From positions 1 through 33,461 of the forward strand of contig JAJZGF010000023.1 of NCBI GenBank assembly GCA_021805025.1: a stretch of 33,461 bases of DNA, in the 5' to 3' direction. Numbering within the stretch: position 1 is the stretch's first letter; every line of letters starts with the position of its first letter. The notes beneath the pieces were generated by a model. That model had not been told where the DNA came from. It made no database searches and was given only the letters and a program-made list of their open reading frames with translations. Below are positions 7,915 to 15,483 of the stretch, one piece after another. The position numbers and the translations under genes were made by a program. The stretch comes from Acidobacteriota bacterium (lineage in GTDB: Bacteria > Acidobacteriota > Terriglobia > Terriglobales > Acidobacteriaceae).

Positions 7915-8754
7915 ATGACAGCACTCACGTTCTCACTGGTGGTCGGCGCTATCTCCGCACTTGCGGGTTTTCTGGGCGCACTCACCGGACTTGGCGGAGG
8001 CGTTGTCATCGTCCCCGTTCTCACCCTGGCCCTGGGCGTCGATCTAAAATACGCAATCGGGGCGTCGCTTGTCTCCGTCATCGCCACCTCTTCCGGAGCC
8101 GCCGCCGCCTACGTCAAAGAGGGTTACTCCAACATCCGCATCGGCATGTTGCTGGAGATCGCTACGACGATCGGCGCCGTGCTGGGAGCATATCTCGCTG
8201 CGTTCACCAGCACCCACATCATCGCCATCATCTTTGGACTGGTCCTGATCCAGTCAGCCTATCAATCGCTTGCCAGCTCCCAATCCGAGGCGGACAATCT
8301 CGTCTCATCGGACCGTCTGGCACGCTTGTTGCGGCTGGGCAGCAACTACCCGGTTCGCGGAAATCGTCAGGAATACGGCGTGCAACATGTGCCCGCCGGG
8401 TTCGGGCTCATGTTCGGCGCCGGCGCACTCTCCGGCCTGCTCGGCATTGGCTCCGGCGCGGTCAAAGTCATCGCCATGGACCGGGCCATGAAGATTCCCT
8501 TCAAAGTCTCCACAACGACCAGCAACTTTATGATCGGCGTAACCGCCGCGGCCAGTGCGGGCGTCTACCTCAGCCGCGGCTACATTGATCCGCGCGTCGC
8601 CATGCCGGTCATGCTCGGCGTGCTGGCCGGCGCCTATTTAGGGACCAAGGTACTCGTCCACGCGCCGGTGCGAACCCTGCGCATCGTCTTCGGAGTTGTC
8701 ATAGCAGTGCTGGCCATTGAAATGATCGTCAACGGCATCACGGGAAAGGTATAA
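7915..8754 (+). CDS. TauE/SafE family sulfite or organosulfonate exporter
   Basis: This 279-residue membrane protein belongs to the TauE/SafE (DUF81) family, which exports sulfite, sulfoacetate or related anions across the cytoplasmic membrane. It has the family's internal repeat: FLGALTGLGGGVVIVPVLTL near residues 19-38 and the matching ALSGLLGIGSGAVKVIAM in the second half, each followed by a Lys/Ser-rich entry into a further helix. Seven to eight membrane helices are visible. AGGA lies seven bases upstream of the ATG. It is followed five bases later by a DUF1634 gene, a common pairing. The transported ion is not determined by sequence. Confidence 0.88.
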   Translation: MTALTFSLVVGAISALAGFLGALTGLGGGVVIVPVLTLALGVDLKYAIGASLVSVIATSSGAAAAYVKEGYSNIRIGMLLEIATTIGAVLGAYLAAFTSTHIIAIIFGLVLIQSAYQSLASSQSEADNLVSSDRLARLLRLGSNYPVRGNRQEYGVQHVPAGFGLMFGAGALSGLLGIGSGAVKVIAMDRAMKIPFKVSTTTSNFMIGVTAAASAGVYLSRGYIDPRVAMPVMLGVLAGAYLGTKVLVHAPVRTLRIVFGVVIAVLAIEMIVNGITGKV

Positions 8755-8759
8755 AGCTG

Positions 8760-9125
8760 ATGGATGACACTCGTTTAGAGGGCTTCATCGGCAATCTGCT
8801 GCGCGCAGGAGTCCTGCTGGCCGCTTCTGTTGTCTTGGTGGGCGGCGTCTTCTATCTCGCCCTGCACCATGCCGACTCGGCCACATATCGCAGTTTCGCC
8901 TTGGAAAGCTCTAACCTGCGTAACCTTGTCGGCATCTGCAAGTCCGCTGCGCACCTCAACAGTCTGGGCATCATTCAACTGGGCCTGCTGTTGCTCATCG
9001 CGACGCCTGTCGCGCGCGTAGGCCTGGCCGCCGCAGGCTTCTTCCTTGAACGCGACCGCCTCTACGTCCTGATCAGCCTCATTGTGCTTGCCGTGCTCAT
9101 CTTCAGCCTGGCGCACGGCACCTAG
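8760..9125 (+). CDS. DUF1634 membrane protein, TauE partner
   Basis: This 121-residue protein has three membrane helices (about 14-34, 72-93 and 100-118) and matches the DUF1634 family: NLLRAGVLLAASVVLVGG at the start, LNSLGIIQLGLLLLIATPVARV in the middle and RDRLYVLISLIVLAVLIFSL at the end. DUF1634 genes are typically found next to TauE/SafE exporters and probably encode an accessory subunit. It starts five bases after the exporter stop. A purine-rich AAAGG about nine bases upstream may serve as the ribosome binding site. Function is inferred from context. Confidence 0.85.
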   Translation: MDDTRLEGFIGNLLRAGVLLAASVVLVGGVFYLALHHADSATYRSFALESSNLRNLVGICKSAAHLNSLGIIQLGLLLLIATPVARVGLAAAGFFLERDRLYVLISLIVLAVLIFSLAHGT

Positions 9126-9153
9126 GGTCCAATCTCAACGCAGACCGGTTAGC

Positions 9154-9278
9154 AGCCCGTGGTGAAAGTCGGCTTTGAGAGGGCACGGCTTTAGCCGTGC
9201 CGAAAAGCCCAACAGAATCAACGGGGCTTCAGCCCCCGAGGGATGGTTTTCGGCACGTTTAGACTTGCACCACGGGCT
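9154..9278. repeat. nested palindromic repeat element (REP-like)
   Basis: Outer arms of 17 bases (9154-9170 and 9262-9278) are inverted copies with one mismatch (AGCCCGTGGTGAAAGTC against GACTTGCACCACGGGCT). Inside are two perfect hairpins: 9182-9201 (GGCACGGCT/AGCCGTGCC) and 9223-9236 (GGGGCTTCAGCCCC). CGGCACG at 9251-9257 can also pair with CGTGCCG at 9196-9202, giving an alternative fold. The right arm ends one base before the kdsC stop, between convergent genes, so it may also act as a transcription barrier. From memory, similar palindromes, and spurious peptides like HGFSRAEKP and NGASAPEG translated from them, recur in acidobacterial genomes. Only one copy lies in this window. Confidence 0.75.
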
Positions 9279-9279
9279 C

Positions 9280-9948
9280 TTAGGCCAGGTCCCCGCCTTT
9301 GCCAATGTCCATCGAGGGCGAGATGGGGTTGCTCTCATCGATGTACTCCTCGATGACCTTGCTGAGCACGCCCTTGGCTTCCAGAATGTACTCGACTGCA
9401 TCGCGTGCGCCGCCATAGCCGCCCGCATTCGGCGTCACATAATGCGCCTCGTCCTTCACCTGCTGCCGCGCATTTGCGACCGCCACCGCAAAGCCGCACT
9501 CGCGCATCACCGGCAAGTCGATCACATCATCGCCCACATAGGCAATCTCTTCCAGCGTCACGCCTTCGCTGGCCATAATCTCTCGTACCGGCTTCATCTT
9601 GAAGGCCTGGCCCATATACACGAACTCCAGCTTCAGGTCGCGCGCCCGCGTGGCCACGGTCTCGCTGATGCGCTTGGTGATGATGCCGCACTTCATGCCA
9701 CCCAGCCGCGCCAGCGAAATAGCTGTTCCATCGTGCGCGCTGTAGCCCTTGGCCTCGGTCATCGTCGCGGAGTGAACGCCAAATCCAATCTGGTCCTCAA
9801 CCTTTGACAGGTGCGCCTGCGTTGCCGCAGCTTCGGCCGTTTGAGCCGGCGCGGGCACCAGCCAGATCGTCCCATCCGTCAATACCCCATCCACATCGAA
9901 GAGAATGATTTTGATGCGCTTTGCGCGATCCTGCGGTGTGAGAGTCAT
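9280..9948 (-). CDS. kdsC: KdsC-like HAD phosphatase (KDO-8-phosphate phosphatase)
   Basis: KdsC removes phosphate from KDO-8-phosphate, making the KDO sugar of lipopolysaccharide. HAD motif I is FDVDGVLTDG (Asp18 nucleophile, Asp20), motif II the Thr in IITKR (Thr91; the family often has ITGR), motif III a Lys in FKMKP (117-119), and motif IV YVGDDVIDLPVM (Asp140, Asp141, Asp144). The cytoplasmic tetramers have no cap domain. At 222 residues it is longer than the usual 170-190: about 34 extra residues (31-64, Ala/Gln-rich at first) lie in the beta-hairpin region after motif I, and there is a Glu/Ser-rich C-terminal tail. The minus-strand start at 9948 has a TAAAAT box shortly upstream. A generic C0-type HAD phosphatase is the alternative. 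Confidence 0.82.
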   Translation of the reverse strand: MTLTPQDRAKRIKIILFDVDGVLTDGTIWLVPAPAQTAEAAATQAHLSKVEDQIGFGVHSATMTEAKGYSAHDGTAISLARLGGMKCGIITKRISETVATRARDLKLEFVYMGQAFKMKPVREIMASEGVTLEEIAYVGDDVIDLPVMRECGFAVAVANARQQVKDEAHYVTPNAGGYGGARDAVEYILEAKGVLSKVIEEYIDESNPISPSMDIGKGGDLA

Positions 9949-9999
9949 GCTTCGATTTTACCCGCTGCGCCAACCGCAAAAATCCGCGACAATGGACAA

Positions 10000-10191
10000 A
10001 TGGACTTCACTCCGCCTGCCGCACAACCCGCGCTCGCTCACGAGGACTTTTACCTCGAAGATGGCAAAATGGTGTTCACCGCGGCCTATCATCTCAAACG
10101 TGGTTCCTGCTGCGGCTCCGGCTGTCGCCACTGCCCTTACGGCTCCCCCGAGGCGGAAAACGCGGCTGTCGCACCAACGATTACCCCCTGA
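10000..10191 (+). CDS. small Cys-rich DUF5522 protein (63 aa)
   Basis: This 63-residue protein matches the DUF5522 family: EDFYLEDGKMVFTAAYHLKRG, split here only by memory of the family, then CCGSGCRHCPYG with four Cys at 37, 38, 42 and 45. The Cys-rich motif suggests a metal or iron-sulphur site, but no function is known to me. The ATG at 10000 gives the normal family start. It lies 51 bases from the kdsC start, divergently transcribed. There is no obvious ribosome binding site. Confidence 0.78.
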   Translation: MDFTPPAAQPALAHEDFYLEDGKMVFTAAYHLKRGSCCGSGCRHCPYGSPEAENAAVAPTITP

Positions 10192-10375
10192 GCAACAGGC
10201 GCCCGCAAAATCTTGATATTCAGACCCGTCCATGCGGATGTAAGATGCGGCGCAGCCGGGCACAGGCTCTTTTCACTATGCGCTAAGCCCCGGCTCCTTT
10301 CTTGTGCCTGCGGAAAGCTCCTGCTCTCCGCGGCTCAAGACGTCCTTGTTGCAGCGGAAAGTGAAGGAGGAAGCT

Positions 10376-10627
10376 ATGCATTTTCTGTGGTGGATTCTTG
10401 TTGGTCTTGTGGCCGGTTGGGCCACGGGAAAGATCATGAAAGGCGGCGGCTACGGGTTCATCGTCGATGTCGCGCTTGGCATCGTGGGCGCGATCGTGGG
10501 CGGATTCATTGCCGGCTTGCTCGGCATCTCGCCTGCCGGTGGACTCCTCTACACCATCCTGATTGCCATTGGCGGAGCAGTCCTGGTGGTCTTTCTCTTT
10601 CGCCTGGTCACCAAAGGCAGAGGCTGA
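10376..10627 (+). CDS. YeaQ/YmgE/GlsB family small membrane protein
   Basis: This 83-residue protein belongs to the transglycosylase-associated (GlsB/YeaQ/YmgE) family of small stress-linked inner-membrane proteins. Three helices are visible: WWILVGLVAGWATGKIM (about 4-20), FIVDVALGIVGAIVGGFIAG (about 26-46) and LLYTILIAIGGAVLVVFLF (about 55-76). The Gly-rich pattern is typical. A perfect AAGGAGG lies just upstream of the ATG at 10376, which fixes the start against the longer frame. Its exact role is unknown; family members often respond to envelope or acid stress. Confidence 0.9.
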   Translation: MHFLWWILVGLVAGWATGKIMKGGGYGFIVDVALGIVGAIVGGFIAGLLGISPAGGLLYTILIAIGGAVLVVFLFRLVTKGRG

Positions 10628-10644
10628 CGGACAGGTCACCGCCC

Positions 10645-10681
10645 TCGGGCCGCAGTTATGCGACACCATACCGCGGCCCGA
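10645..10681 (+). terminator. candidate terminator hairpin
   Basis: Nine-base perfect arms TCGGGCCGC (10645-10653) and GCGGCCCGA (10673-10681) enclose an inner TATG/CATA pairing around a six-base loop. It starts 18 bases after the stop of the small membrane-protein gene. There is no T-tract, so Rho-independent termination is uncertain; an RNA-stabilising 3' hairpin is the alternative. Confidence 0.45.
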
Positions 10682-11061
10682 TGCCTTAGCCGCTGCGTCT
10701 CCATCAACTGCGCAGCATCGGCCACTGAAAAATCCTTCCGGGAAAAAATCCCCGCAGGCGTGCCAGGAGACTTCAGGGGCAAGGATCAGGGCATTCGACC
10801 GGAGGCTGTTCACGCCTTTCCGACATCGATGCAGTCGCTCTGCAGACCCGTCGACGCTGCAATGTACCCTGGCCCCGGTCCCGTCTGTGAGAGCCCAGAC
10901 TACGGAGCCAGATTCCCCCCTGAAAACACCGCGGCTGCCCCAATCGTATCGACCGATTCTTCTCAACGGAGTGAAAGCGTCAGAAAGCCGTGAGGCTGCG
11001 ACAAGCAGCATGACGAAATCTTAATCCGCGCAGAATGAATTTCGCTTGCAATCGCATATCC

Positions 11062-11122
11062 TGCATGTTAACCATTTATGCAATACCTTCCTGGTTGCTA
11101 CCAGACCAGTAATTCTGGCAAG
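11062..11122 (+). promoter_or_regulatory. possible operator region of the XRE regulator
   Basis: Two short inverted repeats lie in an AT-richer section before the regulator gene: TGCAT and ATGCA spaced by 11 bases (11062-11082), and CCAG-TAATT-CTGG (11106-11118) with a second CCAG at 11101. XRE regulators often bind such dyads at their own promoter. The arms are short, so this is weak support. Confidence 0.25.
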
Positions 11123-11143
11123 CCTCAAAACAGGAGCGAGCAC

Positions 11144-11494
11144 ATGATGAAAATCGGCACTACCATCCGCGCGTACCGCCTCCAGAAAGGGCTTTCGCAG
11201 GGCGACATCGAAAAGAAGACCGGCCTGCTGCGTTGCTACCTCTCGCGGGTGGAAAACGGCCACACTGTGCCCTCGCTGGACACGCTGTCAAAGATTGCCA
11301 TCGCCCTCGATCTACCGATCTCGCAGTTCTTCTCAGAGGACGCGCCCGGCAGGCAACTCAACACGCAAAAGCTCTCTGACGACGAGCTGCGCTTCCTCAC
11401 GCAGATTCGCCGCTACTCTTCCAACCTGAATGACAGCGACCGCAAACTGCTGCTGGCCATGGTTAAGAAATTCGCGGCCACCGCCACGCGATAG
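11144..11494 (+). CDS. XRE-family helix-turn-helix transcriptional regulator
   Basis: This 116-residue cytoplasmic DNA-binding protein has an N-terminal Cro/C1-type helix-turn-helix (about residues 6-62): IRAYRLQKGLSQGDIEKKTG, then LSRVENGHTVPSLDTLSKIA. The C-terminal half (about 70-116) is charged and helical, with no sensor domain seen. AGGAG seven bases upstream supports the first of two adjacent ATGs at 11144. The gene stands alone, convergent with the aldo/keto reductase gene 51 bases away. Targets are unknown. I recall near-identical stand-alone regulators in other acidobacteria, so a conserved housekeeping role is possible. Confidence 0.87.
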   Translation: MMKIGTTIRAYRLQKGLSQGDIEKKTGLLRCYLSRVENGHTVPSLDTLSKIAIALDLPISQFFSEDAPGRQLNTQKLSDDELRFLTQIRRYSSNLNDSDRKLLLAMVKKFAATATR

Positions 11495-11545
11495 CCGCTT
11501 ACCTATCTCCTGGGGCCGCACACGGCACCCGCAGGCTGTGACGAC

Positions 11546-12508
11546 TTACACGTCATTTCCCAGGTGGAAGATCGGTTCCACGCCGTGCCCACCGGCCAGC
11601 AATGCCTGCTCTTCATGCGCCTCCAACGGCTTGTAGTTCTGGGCTACATCCATGGCCAGGCGGAAGTACCGCTCATCGCCCGGCGGAATTGCCGCCGTGA
11701 TGGGATGTCCCAGCGTCCAACGCAGCCCCAGCGAGGCCTCATCAGGAAACGCCGCCGGCTGATACCAGCACTTCGGCTCGGGATGATTCTGCTTCTGATC
11801 CGCCGGCCAGGTTGTTTTGGCCATGCTCTTCAGCGCCAGGATCCCCATCTTCTTCTCCTGCGCCTTCTTCAGAATTTGCGGACCGAAACCGGCCTGCGTA
11901 AACAGAACCCAGTTGATGGGAAACAGAATGGTGTCGAAGTTGTAGCGATCCATAGCCGCTACGGCCGTCTCGGCAGAGTGTACTGAGAATCCGATAAAGC
12001 GAATCTTGCCTTCCGTCTTCGCCGCTTCGAAGGTCTCCATGGCGCCGCCCGGCCCCAGCACCTTGTCCAGATCGGCCATCTTCGTCAGCGCGTGGAACTG
12101 GTACAGATCCACATGATCGGTCTTCAAGAGCCGCAAAGACTGCTCAAGATCCGCTCGTGAATCGTCCTTCATGCGGCCGTCTGTTTTGCAGGCCAGAAAG
12201 CAGTTCTTGCGGTATGGCGCCAGCGCCGGCCCCAGCCGCTCCTGTGCATTGCCGTAGCTCGGTGCTACGTCAAAGTAGTTGATGCCGCGATCCACGGCCT
12301 CGGCCACAATGTTGGAGGCATCTCCGGTGCTTTCGTTCATCACCACGATCCCACCGAACCCGATCATGGACAGTTGCTCACCGGTGCGCCCCAGCGTGCG
12401 GCGCACAATCGGACCCGCGGGAGTTTTGGCGGATGCCCGCATTGTGTTTGCAGATGCGACGGCAGCGGCAGTCAAAGCTGCATTTTGAATGAATGCGCGA
12501 CGTTCCAT
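11546..12508 (-). CDS. aldo/keto reductase with Tat-like signal
   Basis: This 320-residue protein is an NAD(P)H-dependent aldo/keto reductase. The catalytic tetrad is visible as Asp80 and Tyr85 (NYFDVAPSYG), Lys108 (ACKTD) and His139 (LYQFHAL). The barrel opens with RTLGRTGEQLSMIGFGG. The first 28 residues read MERRAFIQNAALTAAAVASA, with an RR pair before a hydrophobic Ala-rich stretch, which resembles a twin-arginine export signal common in secreted oxidoreductases. Cofactor binding before folded export would fit Tat use. AGGAGG lies a few bases before the ATG. Substrate is unknown. It is the first minus-strand gene after the rhomboid, with an 80-base gap. Confidence 0.87.
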   Translation of the reverse strand: MERRAFIQNAALTAAAVASANTMRASAKTPAGPIVRRTLGRTGEQLSMIGFGGIVVMNESTGDASNIVAEAVDRGINYFDVAPSYGNAQERLGPALAPYRKNCFLACKTDGRMKDDSRADLEQSLRLLKTDHVDLYQFHALTKMADLDKVLGPGGAMETFEAAKTEGKIRFIGFSVHSAETAVAAMDRYNFDTILFPINWVLFTQAGFGPQILKKAQEKKMGILALKSMAKTTWPADQKQNHPEPKCWYQPAAFPDEASLGLRWTLGHPITAAIPPGDERYFRLAMDVAQNYKPLEAHEEQALLAGGHGVEPIFHLGNDV

Positions 12509-12589
12509 GGGATTCCTCCTGTAGGTTTGGGGCCACGGCCCGCGTGACGGATTTATTCTTGCACAGGTCAGACTGCGGTGGCCACCGGC

Positions 12590-13438
12590 CTAACCCGGCA
12601 GTTGCGCCAGGAAAAACCCGAACAGCCCCAGCACTCCCACGACCATGCCCACCGCAATCCGAAGCCGCGTCACAAACAGCTTGCGTGGTGATCCCAGGCG
12701 CGGCACCAGCGGCATGGCGAAAAGCAGCCCGGAGCTGAATCCGCCCAGGTGAGCCATGTTGTCAATGCTCAGTCCGGAGCCAATCACCCGGGTGCCAACG
12801 CTGATCGAAAACCCGATCACGAGGTTAATGGCCGCAAAGTAAATCACTGACTTGCGCAGCTTCTTTAACTCCAGCGGCGGCACCGGCAGTCGATTCGATT
12901 TCAGCAGCACAATCAACGCCCCGGCAATGCCGAACACCGCCCCGGACGCACCTGCACCGACTGGTCCATAGGCAATCATGCCCGGATTGCCCTGCCCGTG
13001 AAATCCCACCCAGTTCACAAAGGTGGACAGCAGGTTACCCGCCGCACCCGTCAGGATGTACACGGCCAACACGCCTGCAGATCCCAGCAGTGGCTCCGCC
13101 AGAAGGCCCAGATTCCACAGGCACCACATGTTCGTCACCAGGTGCAGCAGGCCCACGTGGACAAACATGGCCGTTAGGATGCGCCACCACTGGCCGCCCA
13201 GCAGCACTGCGCCCGCGTTATCCGCGCCCCAGGTCAAAAGCTGCTCTGCATTCGGATTGCCAATGCTCACGCCACGGCCCGTCATCGCCAGAAAAACCAG
13301 GCAGTTGATCCCCACCAGCACATACGTCGCCGGAGACACGGCCCATTGCGGCCGCCGGCGCACGGTCCGCGGCTGCGCGCCAAACTCCCGTCCCGGAGGC
13401 AGAAGCTCCGGTTCGGGCAACGATGAGTGGGTTCCCAT
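12590..13438 (-). CDS. rhomboid family intramembrane serine protease
   Basis: Rhomboids cleave membrane-spanning substrates within the bilayer. This 282-residue protein has the family dyad: Ser165 in GAGASGAVFG and His230 in NMAHLGGFSSG. The HxxxN motif on the second helix is HLVTN (His99, Asn103). About seven helices are visible, the core six plus an extra C-terminal helix (about 262-280). The first 35 residues are cytoplasmic and Pro/Arg-rich. I chose the ATG at 13438; a TTG ten codons upstream is less likely. It is divergent from purH across 182 bases. Substrates are unknown. Confidence 0.92.
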   Translation of the reverse strand: MGTHSSLPEPELLPPGREFGAQPRTVRRRPQWAVSPATYVLVGINCLVFLAMTGRGVSIGNPNAEQLLTWGADNAGAVLLGGQWWRILTAMFVHVGLLHLVTNMWCLWNLGLLAEPLLGSAGVLAVYILTGAAGNLLSTFVNWVGFHGQGNPGMIAYGPVGAGASGAVFGIAGALIVLLKSNRLPVPPLELKKLRKSVIYFAAINLVIGFSISVGTRVIGSGLSIDNMAHLGGFSSGLLFAMPLVPRLGSPRKLFVTRLRIAVGMVVGVLGLFGFFLAQLPG

Positions 13439-13620
13439 GGGTTTAATCGTAATCCATTTCTGCTGCAACCGCTGTCGTCTGTCCTCCGCCCGATGGCCAG
13501 CCCGTCCCTCATCCCGCTATGCGGTCAGGCGGTAGGTTGTAGTCTGTTCTTTGGCCTGGTATGCCACAATCGCTGCCCTGTGTCGCAGCCATCGTCAGCC
13601 AGGCCCCAAGGAGCAGGACT

Positions 13621-15195
13621 TTGAGTACGGAAAAACGCATTCGTCGCGCACTCTTGAGCGTCACAGACAAGACCGGCCTGGTTGAATTCGCCACGGTCCT
13701 GGCCAGCTTTGGCGTAGAACTGGTTTCGACCGGCGGCACCGCGCGGGCGCTGCGCGACGCCGGCCTCGGCGTGCAGGATATCAGCGACCTCACCGGCTTT
13801 CCTGAGATGCTTGATGGCCGCGTGAAAACGCTCCACCCGCGCGTCCATGGAGGCTTGCTTTACATTCGCGGTAACGCCGAGCACGAGGCCGCCGTCGCTG
13901 TGCACGGCATACTGCCCATCGACATGGTCGTCGTCAATCTCTACGCCTTTGAAAAGACGGCAGCTCAGCCTAGCGTCCCCTTCGGCCACCTGATTGAAAA
14001 CATCGATATCGGCGGGCCCTCGATGGTGCGCTCCGCTGCCAAGAACTTCGAGGATGTCGCCATTGTTACGCGCGTGGCCGATTACCCTGAGCTCATCGAT
14101 GAACTCAAATCCTCCCGCGGCTGCCTCGGCCGCGCCACCCGCTGGCGACTTGCGCGGCAGGCCTTTGCCACCACGGCTGCCTACGACACCGCCATCGCAA
14201 ACACCCTCGACCTCATCTCCGAGGCGCCCGTGCCGAGCGAGCCGGCCTCGCCCGATCTATCCGCCCTGCCCACCACCCTCCGCATCCACATGGCGCTCGC
14301 GCAGTCGTTACGCTACGGCGAAAATCCCCACCAGCGTGCCGCGCTTTATGCCGATGGCTCAGGCCTGGGCATCGCCGGGGCCACCCAGCTTCAGGGTAAG
14401 GAACTCAGCTACAACAATCTGGTCGACCTCGATGCCTGCTGGGAGTTGACGCAGGAGTTCGATGCGCCCATGGTGGCCATCATCAAGCACACCAATCCCT
14501 GCGGAGCGGCGACTGGCGCGACCATCCTTGAGGCCTACCTGAAGGCGCTGGCCTGCGATCCTGTCTCCGCCTTTGGAGGCGTCATCGGCATCAACCGCAC
14601 CGTGGATGCAGACGCAGCCGCGGAGATCGCAAAGCTGTTTGTTGAGGCTATCGCCGCTCCCGGCTTCACGCCCGAGGCGCGGGCGCGCTTTGCCGCCAAA
14701 AAGAACCTGCGCCTCGTCGAAGTCCATGCCGCCGCACCCCGCTTCGTGACCAAGCACGTCTCAGGCGGAATGCTGTTGCAGGATGCCGATACGGGCCGGG
14801 TGACGGAAACGGAGCTGAAGGTCGTCACCTGGCGTCCGCCCACGGCCGAGGAGTTGCGCAGCCTGCTCTTTGCCTGGCGCGTCACCAAGCACGTCAAGTC
14901 CAACGCCATCGTCTACGCCCGCGACGGCCAGACCGTCGGCATCGGCGCCGGCCAGATGAGCCGTGTTGACGCCGCACGCTTTGGCGCACAGAAAGCCGTG
15001 CTGCCGCTCCAGGGCACCGTCGCCGGCTCTGACGCCTTCTTCCCGTTCCCTGACGGGCTGGAGGCCGTCGCCGCAGCCGGAGCCACCGCTGTCATTCAGC
15101 CAGGCGGCTCGGTCAAGGATCAGGACGTGATTGCCGCCGCTGACCGTCTCGGCATGGCCATGGTCTTCACCGGCATCCGCCACTTCCGCCACTGA
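13621..15195 (+). CDS. purH: bifunctional AICAR transformylase/IMP cyclohydrolase
   Basis: PurH catalyses the last two steps of purine synthesis: formylation of AICAR and closure to IMP. The 524-residue length matches the family. The N-terminal IMP cyclohydrolase part (about 1-145) holds RRALLSVTDKTGLVEFA, LVSTGGTARALRDAG, DGRVKTLHPRVHGGLL and ENIDIGGPSMVRSAAKN. The C-terminal transformylase part holds RYGENPHQRAALY and the catalytic IIKHTNPCGAA, ending PGGSVKDQDVIAAAD and FTGIRHFRH. I chose a TTG start at 13621, because AAGGAG lies seven bases before it and the protein then begins at the normal family position; the in-frame ATG at 13561 adds 20 poorly matching residues. A GC hairpin follows the stop. 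Confidence 0.95.
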   Translation: MSTEKRIRRALLSVTDKTGLVEFATVLASFGVELVSTGGTARALRDAGLGVQDISDLTGFPEMLDGRVKTLHPRVHGGLLYIRGNAEHEAAVAVHGILPIDMVVVNLYAFEKTAAQPSVPFGHLIENIDIGGPSMVRSAAKNFEDVAIVTRVADYPELIDELKSSRGCLGRATRWRLARQAFATTAAYDTAIANTLDLISEAPVPSEPASPDLSALPTTLRIHMALAQSLRYGENPHQRAALYADGSGLGIAGATQLQGKELSYNNLVDLDACWELTQEFDAPMVAIIKHTNPCGAATGATILEAYLKALACDPVSAFGGVIGINRTVDADAAAEIAKLFVEAIAAPGFTPEARARFAAKKNLRLVEVHAAAPRFVTKHVSGGMLLQDADTGRVTETELKVVTWRPPTAEELRSLLFAWRVTKHVKSNAIVYARDGQTVGIGAGQMSRVDAARFGAQKAVLPLQGTVAGSDAFFPFPDGLEAVAAAGATAVIQPGGSVKDQDVIAAADRLGMAMVFTGIRHFRH

Positions 15196-15243
15196 GCTGG
15201 CAGCCGCACCGCTGCCCTGTTGGACTAAAATTCAGGCTCGCCA

Positions 15244-15263
15244 GCGGGGCGCGGCAGCCCCGC
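15244..15263 (+). terminator. GC-rich hairpin after purH
   Basis: Seven-base perfect arms GCGGGGC (15244-15250) and GCCCCGC (15257-15263) flank a six-base loop, about 50 bases past the purH stop. No T-run follows, so it may be a Rho-dependent end or simply a stabilising hairpin. Confidence 0.4.
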
Positions 15264-15483
15264 AAAGCAGGCAGACAGAACGGATTTGTGGGCGCGCGAG
15301 CGTGCCCCATTCCACACTCCAGTCACCAAAATGCCTCATCCTTCCGCGCCAGCGCGACAAATCGCAGGTAAAATCGTCATTAACAGTGGGCATGGTGCTC
15401 TCGAACCCTCTCTTACAACCATTCTGTTGCAGAATGGAACGGATTGCGGTTCTTCCAGCTCGAAAGGCATGGAATCCCCGAGG

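Larger units (their letters stand above)
10628..11143. other. 516-base stretch without a convincing gene
   Basis: ORFs exist on both strands but none has family resemblance, a good ribosome binding site or sensible codon use. The stretch holds a hairpin shortly after the upstream membrane-protein gene and, close to the XRE regulator, an AT-richer section with small inverted repeats that probably carries its promoter. A small RNA gene cannot be excluded. Confidence 0.5.

Noticed and set aside
9175-9807. Plus-strand ORF starting in the palindromic repeat and running opposite kdsC
   Set aside because: Its first part is a translation of the repeat and the rest is antisense to kdsC.
10283-11011. 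Minus-strand 242-codon ORF in the gap after the small membrane protein
   Set aside because: It runs opposite that protein gene, and no family resemblance or ribosome binding site is seen.
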